A DNA stretch of 6,272 nt from Spirochaetaceae bacterium (lineage in GTDB: Bacteria; Spirochaetota; Spirochaetia; Treponematales; Breznakiellaceae): the NCBI GenBank assembly GCA_031268255.1, contig JAIRXO010000285.1, positions 1 to 6,272 of the forward strand, given 5' to 3'. Position numbers and translations under genes: made by a program. A model generated the notes under the pieces. That model saw only the letters and a list, made by a program, of their open reading frames with translations. It did not search any database and had not been told where the DNA came from. Shown here piece after piece: positions 1-4,914 of the stretch. Each line of letters begins with the position of its first letter. Position 1 is the first letter of the stretch.

Positions 1-102
1 CTGGAACTCTCCTGGAGACTCTACGAGGCCCTGGCCGAAGCCGCGGACTACAGCAAAACGCGGATGATGAAAGCGCCGGAACAACAGCGGGCAAAAAGCT
101 GA
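1..102 (+). CDS. C-terminal fragment of an unrecognised protein (5' end outside window)
   Basis: Frame 1 is open from the first base and ends at TGA 100-102, giving the last 33 residues of a protein. The visible tail is an Ala/Glu/Leu-rich amphipathic-looking helix (RLYEALAEAADYSK) followed by a short basic, Gln-rich end (QQRAKS). This frame looks more protein-like than the other two plus-strand frames: frame 2 stops at once, and frame 3 reads through only a low-complexity Gly/Arg/Ser stretch. No domain can be recognised from so short a piece and no function is proposed. The stop codon sits directly at the base of an inverted repeat (102-144). The next gene converges on it from the other strand. 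Confidence 0.55.
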   Translation: MELSWRLYEALAEAADYSKTRMMKAPEQQRAKS

Positions 103-144
103 CGCTGATTGCGGACTAAAGTCCGGCCTCAAGTTAATCAGCGT
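102..144 (+). repeat. Inverted repeat just after the stop codon, with a nested hairpin
   Basis: ACGCTGATT at 102-110 is the exact reverse complement of AATCAGCGT at 136-144, extendable by one G-T pair (101/145). Inside lies a second small stem, CGGAC (112-116) with GTCCG (121-125) around a TAAA loop. The structure starts at the stop codon of the upstream gene fragment, so it may be a 3'-end structure for that mRNA. No T-run follows it on the plus strand. On the minus strand five Ts (97-93) follow after a four-base gap, so weak termination in that direction is also possible. Confidence 0.5.
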
Positions 145-187
145 TGCCCTAAAGTATTGCCGCCGCGGCGCCGATAATAAGGGCAAC
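143..187. repeat. Second inverted repeat in the convergent spacer, with a GC palindrome at its tip
   Basis: GTTGCCCT (143-150) pairs exactly with AGGGCAAC (180-187). Further in, TATT (155-158) can pair with AATA (176-179), and the centre holds the 10-base palindrome CGCCGCGGCG (161-170). It overlaps the previous repeat by two bases, so in RNA the outermost pairs of the two structures compete. No T-run follows on either strand, so it is not a standard intrinsic terminator. It could be a rho-linked or mRNA-stabilising 3' structure, or simply an intergenic palindrome. Confidence 0.45.
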
Positions 188-292
188 AGAGGCAAGCCCT
201 CAGGTTGAAAGACGGTGCGCGCTTGAAGCAGGGTCAACGGAATAAAAACGGCGGCCATGATTCACGACGTCCAGGCGCATCGTCTTTTTTTT
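188..292. other. Rest of convergent spacer, no gene supported
   Basis: I see no supportable gene here. Open frames exist on both strands but lack a ribosome binding site and recognisable protein character. A run of eight Ts (285-292) follows CGTC (281-284), which could pair with GACG (266-269). A four-pair stem is too weak to call a plus-strand terminator. The 11-mer ATAAAAACGGC occurs at 242-252 and again at 293-303. Confidence 0.4.
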
Positions 293-329
293 ATAAAAAC
301 GGCTCTGTTCCGGTACTAGGCGTAGAGCC
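293..329 (-). terminator. Intrinsic terminator overlapping the stop codon of the TPR-like gene
   Basis: On the minus strand GGCTCT (329-324) and AGAGCC (306-301) form a perfect 6-bp stem, extendable by weak G-T/T-G pairs, around a 17-base loop. G and five Ts (GTTTTT, 300-295) follow at once. The gene's TAG stop (318-316) lies in the loop, so termination is compressed into the end of the coding region. Stem and T-run are seen directly; function is inferred from the standard rho-independent pattern. Confidence 0.6.
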
Positions 330-1128
330 ACCTGCCCGCATTCCCTATATATTTGGAAATCACCGCGGCGCTTATCTCTCCCAGGGAACGGGATGTCTCG
401 CGGTTCCAGTCCTTTCGTCCGGGAAGGCCCTTTGTAACCCTTTCGCGGGCGATTTTTGCGGCCCGCAGACACTCCGTGGAACGGGCGGGGAGTTTCTTTT
501 TCAGCACTTCTGAAAGAAAATAGCCTGACAAACCCGTAACCAGGGGAACGCGGCTTTCAGAGGCGAGAACCACATAATCGTTGGCCGCCGTCTCGTAATC
601 CGCCTTGAGGAGGGCGGCAAAACCACGGTAAAAGCGTATCCAGCCTGAGTCTTTGGCCGTATCAAGGCGCGGGGAAAAAAATTCCATTGCCCCGGAATAG
701 TCCCTGCCAAGTATGCGGGCAATGCCGAAAACGAGGCTGTTCGCCTCGATGAGGGAGGGTTTTGCCACACTGAGTTTGTTTTCAAGCTCAATAACCGAGG
801 CGGGATCGGAAAGCACCAGGTAGCTGTTTGTCAAAAGTTTTACAAAACGGTCCCTGTAGCGGCCCTTTGTTATGACTTTTCCTTCAAGAAATTGAACCAG
901 GGCGGGCCAGTCCTCCTTCTCCAGAAGGGAATAGAGGCGGCGGTTTAGAAAATAAAAGAGGTCCAGGCCGGCCAGAGTAAGGGCGAGAAAGACGGCCAAA
1001 GGCCATGCGGAACGCAAAAAAGCAAAAGAAAACTCATTTCCCAGGAGAAAATGAGGAATCAGGGCTACAAAAACTAGGAACAATAGTATTATTATATTGA
1101 ACAGTATGAATACAGATCTAAATTTCAA
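316..1128 (-). CDS. Membrane-anchored protein with TPR-like helical domain
   Basis: The 270-residue product is unassigned. Two hydrophobic segments at the N terminus, about residues 6-29 and 42-61, should anchor it in the cytoplasmic membrane. The rest is a soluble, mostly helical domain. Residues about 130-190 look like one or two degenerate tetratricopeptide-type helix pairs (VFGIARILGRDYSGAMEFF, then FYRGFAALLKADYETAANDY), typical of protein-protein interaction scaffolds. No catalytic motif is visible. The start is TTG at 1128-1126, chosen because a strong Shine-Dalgarno (AGAGGAG, 1144-1138) lies nine bases upstream and the first hydrophobic segment begins directly after it. It is a single-gene unit with its own promoter (1158-1186) and a terminator at its stop codon. 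It diverges from the HD-GYP gene. Similar small two-helix TPR-like proteins occur in treponemes, but I cannot name an orthologue. Confidence 0.8.
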   Translation of the reverse strand: MKFRSVFILFNIIILLFLVFVALIPHFLLGNEFSFAFLRSAWPLAVFLALTLAGLDLFYFLNRRLYSLLEKEDWPALVQFLEGKVITKGRYRDRFVKLLTNSYLVLSDPASVIELENKLSVAKPSLIEANSLVFGIARILGRDYSGAMEFFSPRLDTAKDSGWIRFYRGFAALLKADYETAANDYVVLASESRVPLVTGLSGYFLSEVLKKKLPARSTECLRAAKIARERVTKGLPGRKDWNRETSRSLGEISAAVISKYIGNAGRWLYA

Positions 1129-1137
1129 GCGCGGAAT

Positions 1138-1144
1138 CTCCTCT
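1138..1144 (-). promoter_or_regulatory. Shine-Dalgarno that fixes a TTG start
   Basis: The minus strand reads AGAGGAG here, a near-perfect anti-16S match, with nine bases between it and the TTG at 1128-1126. No ATG or GTG lies near in that frame, so this site decides the start of the TPR-like gene. Confidence 0.75.
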
Positions 1145-1157
1145 AGTGCTTCTCTGT

Positions 1158-1186
1158 ATGATAGAGGAAAGGAATTGCCGCGTCAA
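1158..1186 (-). promoter_or_regulatory. Sigma-70-type promoter for the TPR-like gene
   Basis: On the minus strand the -35 box is TTGACG (1186-1181), the spacer is exactly 17 bases and the -10 box is TATCAT (1163-1158). Transcription would start near 1151, leaving a leader of about 20 bases that carries the Shine-Dalgarno. The same bases read TATGAT (1157-1162) on the plus strand and could serve as a -10 for the divergent HD-GYP gene. A matching plus-strand -35 is not evident: 1134-1139 reads GAATCT. Confidence 0.65.
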
Positions 1187-1227
1187 CGCCGTGGGCGCGC
1201 TGGGGGAAAAAACCGGAGGGTCGGGAC

Positions 1228-2376
1228 ATGAAGGGTTACGCCATAAAGGATATTCAGCCGGACAGTTATTTTTCCAAACCCGTATATCTCAGCGAAGGAT
1301 TTATACTGGCCGCACCGGAAACGCCTTTTACCCGGGAAATCATTAAAGTCCTTCTTGACTGGGAATTCAGGGAGGTATACAGCGACGGGGAACCACGGGA
1401 TGTCTACTTTTCCGACGACGTGGATGAGGCCGACGAAATACTCGGCCAGGGGATGGACGCCTCGGTAATGAGCGATACCGAACACATTAATCGGGCCGGG
1501 GAATTCCTCTCCAGGTTTCAGATCTATGTCGAAAAACTTTTTACCAAAATAGCGATGAACGAGGATTTTTATTTTAACGATGTGGCCGAGGAGATTAAAA
1601 AGGTGGTGGAATTTGTCAGGGCGGACCGCCGTTTTCTGTTCCGCACGGAAAAAATGGCCCTCCCCGCGTCTGAGGCCAACTACCTCAGTTCCCATACGGT
1701 TAAATCCACGATAATTTCCCTGGTTATAGGCATACAGCTTAAACTGCCTGTCCACCGTCTCATAGAACTGGGCGTCGCGGCGCTGCTCCACGAAGTCGGT
1801 ATGCTCAAGCTGCCCCCCCAGACCTATCTCAGCAAGAGGCCCCTTTCGCCCCAGGAGAGGAAGGCCATAATCAGCCACCCGGTGTTGAGCTTCAACATCC
1901 TCAAGGCGGCGAATTTTCCCCTGGTAATATCCCTTGCCGGCCTTGAACACCATGAACGGGAAAACGGTTCCGGCTACCCCCAAAAACTTACCGCCGACAA
2001 GATAAGCTATTACGCGAAGATTATCGCCGTAGCCTGTTCCTATGAGGCCCAGACCAGTTCGCGGCCCCACAAAACTCCTAAAGACGGGTACAGCGGCATG
2101 CTGGACCTCCTCAAGAACGAAGGCAAGCAGTACGACGATACCATAGTGAGGGCGCTGGTATTTTCCCTTTCAATATATCCAATCGGCCTTTATGTGCTGC
2201 TTTCCAACGGCAAAAAGGCCCAGGTGGTGGACGTAAACCCCGAAAACGCCCTTGCGCCGGTTGTCCAGATATTCGGAGAGCTGACCCCCGACGGCAAGAA
2301 CAGGGCTCTCCAGACCGACAAAAACGGCGTTTATATAGTGCGTCCCCTTAACCGGGAGGAAATTCCTTCTCAATGA
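1228..2376 (+). CDS. HD-GYP-like protein with altered metal-ligand residues
   Basis: The product has 382 residues. ATG 1228 has GGAGG (1215-1219) eight bases upstream. Residues 1-120 form an N-terminal domain reminiscent of those preceding HD-GYP domains (IKDIQPDSYFSKPVYLSEGF). Residues about 150-320 are an HD-GYP domain, a family whose active members hydrolyse cyclic di-GMP or related signals at a metal centre. Visible family positions are His156, His188-Glu189 (normally His-Asp, in LLHEVGML), His217 (ISHP), His241-His242-Glu243, Gly-Ser-Gly-Tyr-Pro 247-251 and Arg279-Pro280. The Asp that usually lies in a 'vaDxYda' context is Cys270 (AVACSYEA), and the Lys of HDxGK is Met192. The GYP motif is therefore intact while two acidic ligand positions are changed, so activity is doubtful: it may be a binding or regulatory protein. 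The C-terminal tail (PIGLYVLLSNGKKAQVV) is typical of the family. It overlaps the CNNM gene by ATGA. No membrane segment is seen, so it is probably cytosolic. Confidence 0.88.
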   Translation: MKGYAIKDIQPDSYFSKPVYLSEGFILAAPETPFTREIIKVLLDWEFREVYSDGEPRDVYFSDDVDEADEILGQGMDASVMSDTEHINRAGEFLSRFQIYVEKLFTKIAMNEDFYFNDVAEEIKKVVEFVRADRRFLFRTEKMALPASEANYLSSHTVKSTIISLVIGIQLKLPVHRLIELGVAALLHEVGMLKLPPQTYLSKRPLSPQERKAIISHPVLSFNILKAANFPLVISLAGLEHHERENGSGYPQKLTADKISYYAKIIAVACSYEAQTSSRPHKTPKDGYSGMLDLLKNEGKQYDDTIVRALVFSLSIYPIGLYVLLSNGKKAQVVDVNPENALAPVVQIFGELTPDGKNRALQTDKNGVYIVRPLNREEIPSQ

Positions 2377-3692
2377 ACGGCGACCCTCCTTTATCCGGCC
2401 TTATACTCCTGGCCCTCATACTCGCCAGTGCTTTCTGCACCCTTGCCGAAACAGCCCTGCTTGAATCCAGACGGTCCAAACTGCTTTCCCGCCTGGGCGA
2501 AAAAAAAGACAAAAAATCCCTTGCCGTACTTGCCGCCCTGAAAAACCCCGGCGGCTATGAGCCGGCCCTCCAGATATTCCGCTGCCTTGGCGGCGCCGCA
2601 TCGGGAGTTCTGGCGGCGCTGTGGTTTTCGGGGCCCCTGGGGAGCCTCCTGGAAAAAATTCTTCCTCCGGGCGGGGGAAGGGCCGCCCCGGCTGTGGTTA
2701 TCCTTTTCTGCGCCCTTGCCTATACGCTTCTTGCCGTAATGATTCCCCGCCGGGCGGCCCGTTCGGACCCGGAAAAATACGCCGCGGCATTGCTTCCGCC
2801 GGTGATACTGCTCTCCCGTATTCTCACTCCCCTCACCGCCCTGCTCTCGTTTCTTACCCGCGTCATCTGCCGGGTCCTGGGCCTTTCAGAAACCGGAGAC
2901 ACGCATATAACCGAGGACGAACTGCGCCAGGCCCTCATCGAGGGCGAAAAATCGGGCATCGTGGAAAGCGGGGAACGGGCCATGGTTGAAGGGGTTTTTT
3001 ACCTGGGCGACAGGCCGGTACAGGCCTTTATGACCCACCGCTCCGAGCTTCAATGGCTTGCTGTCAATGACGGCCCCGGGGAGGCGCAAAAACTCGCCTG
3101 TACTCCGGGACAGCGTTATTTTCCGGTGGCCGACGGCGGTCTTGACAATGTAACCGGCGTTGTCTCCGCCGAGGACATACTCATCACCCTTCTTGAGAAG
3201 AAGTGGACCGGCCTTAAAGCCATTATGAAGAGCCCCCGCTTTATTCCCGAAACCATGTCGGCACTCAAGGCTTTTGAGGTTTTCAGGAAGGGGGGCGGCG
3301 ATGTTCTTTTTGTCATGGACGAATACGGCGGTCTGGCCGGCACCCTGTCGGTAAGCGACCTTACCGGAGAAATCGTCGGCGAGTTCCTTGAGTCCCCCGG
3401 AGATGACGATGAACTGATACGGCAGGAGGACGGGAGCTGGCTTTCAGGCGGCACGGTGAGCATTGACGAACTTGCCAGGGAACTTTCCTTTGCGGAACTT
3501 CTTGGCGAACACCATGAATACCATACCCTCGCGGGTTTCATCCTTGATATAGCGGAGAAAATTCCCAAAACCGGGGAGGTCTATCAGTGGAACGGTTTCC
3601 GTTTCAGAATAGTCGATATGGACGGAAACCGCATAGACAAACTGCTCATATATCCCCCGCCTTCTCAAGACGGCCCCGGAACAGAGCCTTAG
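2373..3692 (+). CDS. CNNM/DUF21-CBS-CorC_HlyC membrane protein (hemolysin C / Mg2+ efflux family)
   Basis: The 439-residue product has the full three-part architecture of this family, whose studied members mediate Mg2+/Co2+ handling at the cytoplasmic membrane. Residues 1-165 are the DUF21 membrane domain, with hydrophobic stretches around 7-27, 64-86, 104-125 and 137-165 and the family signature SAFCTLAETALLESRRSKL. Residues about 178-210 form the usual linker (ITEDELRQALIEGEKSGIV). The CBS pair covers about 213-335 (VQAFMTHR, FVMDEYGGLAGTLSVSDL). The C-terminal CorC_HlyC domain covers about 350-428 (HTLAGFILDIAEKIPKTGE). The membrane domain is degenerate: the usual GE-x-x-PK motif reads AVMIPRR (121-127), without the Glu, and the usual Asn-rich 'iqigN' helix reads ALQIFRCLGG. 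Transport ability is therefore uncertain. ATG 2373 overlaps the HD-GYP stop as ATGA, with GGAGG (2355-2359) 13 bases upstream, so the genes are probably translationally coupled. The name 'hemolysin' is historical. Its 3' end overlaps the helicase gene. Confidence 0.9.
   Translation: MNGDPPLSGLILLALILASAFCTLAETALLESRRSKLLSRLGEKKDKKSLAVLAALKNPGGYEPALQIFRCLGGAASGVLAALWFSGPLGSLLEKILPPGGGRAAPAVVILFCALAYTLLAVMIPRRAARSDPEKYAAALLPPVILLSRILTPLTALLSFLTRVICRVLGLSETGDTHITEDELRQALIEGEKSGIVESGERAMVEGVFYLGDRPVQAFMTHRSELQWLAVNDGPGEAQKLACTPGQRYFPVADGGLDNVTGVVSAEDILITLLEKKWTGLKAIMKSPRFIPETMSALKAFEVFRKGGGDVLFVMDEYGGLAGTLSVSDLTGEIVGEFLESPGDDDELIRQEDGSWLSGGTVSIDELARELSFAELLGEHHEYHTLAGFILDIAEKIPKTGEVYQWNGFRFRIVDMDGNRIDKLLIYPPPSQDGPGTEP
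3593..3631. repeat. Perfect 10-bp inverted repeat near the convergent gene ends
   Basis: CGGTTTCCGT (3593-3602) is the exact reverse complement of ACGGAAACCG (3622-3631), with a 19-base loop. It lies inside the CorC_HlyC coding region and 15 bases beyond the helicase stop codon on the minus strand. That placement suits a 3'-end hairpin for the helicase mRNA. There is no T-run after it on either strand, so it is not a classical terminator, and chance within coding sequence cannot be excluded. Confidence 0.4.
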
Positions 3693-4914
3693 GATAAATA
3701 ACGATGCCCAGTTTCTTTTCCAGAACCTGAAGCCGCCTGAGTTCAGTCTCGTCTCCTATGGTTACCATCACGCCCCGCTTCCCCGCGCGGGCGGTACGGC
3801 CCGCCCTGTGTATGTAGGCCTCTTCCCCGGCCATATCCAGGGCTATGATGTGGCTCAGATCGGGAATATCAAGACCCCTGGCCGCAAGATCGCTTGTTAC
3901 CAGAACACTGGTTCTGCCCTTCCTGAAATCGTCCATCGCGCCGCGCCGGGCTTTTTTGTCCATGCCGCCGTAAAGGCAGCCGGCGGAAACCTTGTGGTTC
4001 TGCAGCAGCCCCGCCACCCTGCCTATGCGGCCCCCGGCGTCAATAAACACCAGAGCCTTGCGGGGCTTTACCGCCGCCAGAAAAGAAACAAGGACGCCGG
4101 TTTTTTTCCGCTCCTCGCTGAAAAGGGCCCAATGTTCTATGCTGTCCCTGAGTACTTCCCAGCCCGGTTCTTCCGCAGTGCAGGCTTCGGGACCAAAAAA
4201 GGGGAGCAGCCTGGCTTTGGCCCTCTCCGGCATGGTAGCCGAACAGGCGTAACACCTGAGGGACGGCCCGCCCTGTTCCCTGGCAAGACCGGCAAAGATC
4301 CCTGTTTCCTCAAAAAGTTCCTTCGCGGCAAGCCTGTCCCCTTCGTCAAAAACCAGGGCTTTAAGGCCGCGCAGGGGGAGCTTTCCCATGCGGGCAAGCT
4401 GGAGGAGCCGCCCGGGATTGCCTATGACCAGAAGGGGCTTTTCTTTTTTCAGCGTTTCTATCTGACGGCTGATATTCGCGGACCCTATGCAGAGCCCCGC
4501 CCGCACCGGAAAGGCCCCGCGGCCAAACGCTTCGGGAGACTCCCCGGTCCCGCGGCCAGACATTCCGGGAGACTCCGTTTCATCCCTGTCCCCGTTAATC
4601 CCCTCAAGGAGAAAATCAGCTTCCCCCTTTATCTGGGAACAAAGTTCGTAGGTGGGCGCGGCGATAATGATTTCGGGCGGGCCCCTGTCTTTCCGGTTCA
4701 GGGCAAAACGCTGCAAAAGGGGTATGAGGTAGGCAAAGGTCTTGCCCGTTCCCGTGGCCGAGGAAAAAACAAGCTCCCCGCCTGAGAAGATTTTTGGCAT
4801 GACCAGGCGCTGCACCGCTGTAGGAAGCGTAATACCCCGCGCTGCAAGACGGCGGACAAAAAAAGCGTCTACACCCAGGGCCGCGAAATCCCGGTTTTTA
4901 GTTCCGGTATTCAT
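3646..4914 (-). CDS. DEAD-box family ATP-dependent RNA helicase (DEGD variant)
   Basis: The product has 422 residues and unwinds or remodels RNA using ATP, in the cytosol. All core motifs can be read in order: Q-motif region with Phe10 and Gln35 (ITLPTAVQ), motif I ATGTGKT 53-59, Ia PTYEL 87-91, NPGRL 166-170, motif II DEGD 190-193 in place of DEAD, motif III SAT 225-227, motif IV region VFIDAG 289-294, motif V SDLAARGLDIP 341-351 and motif VI HRAGRTAR 369-376. Both RecA-like domains are complete. There is almost no C-terminal extension, so no partner-specific tail is visible. A Gly/Arg-rich insert with two 11-residue repeats (114-135) sits between Ia and the next motif. ATG 4914 overlaps the upstream glycosyltransferase stop as ATGA. 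Only a weak Shine-Dalgarno precedes it, so it probably depends on coupled translation. The last 47 bases overlap the convergent CNNM gene. A specific name such as rhlE or cshA is not justified. Confidence 0.92.
   Translation of the reverse strand: MNTGTKNRDFAALGVDAFFVRRLAARGITLPTAVQRLVMPKIFSGGELVFSSATGTGKTFAYLIPLLQRFALNRKDRGPPEIIIAAPTYELCSQIKGEADFLLEGINGDRDETESPGMSGRGTGESPEAFGRGAFPVRAGLCIGSANISRQIETLKKEKPLLVIGNPGRLLQLARMGKLPLRGLKALVFDEGDRLAAKELFEETGIFAGLAREQGGPSLRCYACSATMPERAKARLLPFFGPEACTAEEPGWEVLRDSIEHWALFSEERKKTGVLVSFLAAVKPRKALVFIDAGGRIGRVAGLLQNHKVSAGCLYGGMDKKARRGAMDDFRKGRTSVLVTSDLAARGLDIPDLSHIIALDMAGEEAYIHRAGRTARAGKRGVMVTIGDETELRRLQVLEKKLGIVIYPKALFRGRLEKAGDI
4510..4576 (-). repeat. Two-copy 33-bp tandem repeat inside the helicase gene
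   Basis: The 28-base segments 4516-4543 and 4549-4576 are near identical (both contain CCCGCGGCCA and CGGGAGACTCC) and are offset by exactly 33 bases. The reading frame is therefore kept and gives two 11-residue units, ESPGMSGRGTG and ESPEAFGRGAF, at residues 114-135. The insert lies in the first RecA-like domain after motif Ia, probably as a flexible surface loop rich in Gly, Ser and Arg. Confidence 0.8.

Noticed and set aside
200..280. Possible small minus-strand peptide of 26 codons starting MRLDVVNHGRR
   Set aside because: There is no Shine-Dalgarno; it is preceded by an A-run just past a terminator, and nothing supports its translation.
266..292. Plus-strand terminator made of GACG/CGTC and eight Ts
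   Set aside because: The stem has only four pairs with an 11-base loop, too weak despite the good T-run.
1183..2070. Long open frame (295 codons) on the minus strand opposite the HD-GYP gene
   Set aside because: It is a shadow of codon bias in the HD-GYP gene. Its translation shows no recognisable domain and no convincing ribosome binding site was found, while the plus strand encodes a clear family member.
2373..3692. CNNM-family gene as a true hemolysin or virulence toxin
   Set aside because: The 'hemolysin C' name is historical; the domain layout fits a membrane cation-handling protein and no toxin feature is visible.
3788..3806. GC-rich hairpin GGGCGG...CCGCCC that could end the CNNM transcript
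   Set aside because: No T-run follows, and the sequence is explained by Arg/Gly/Ala codons of helicase motif VI (GRTARAG).
3808..4785. Long open frame (325 codons) on the plus strand opposite the helicase gene
   Set aside because: The minus strand carries all DEAD-box motifs in order; the plus-strand translation is low-complexity Gly/Pro/Arg-rich and matches nothing recognisable.
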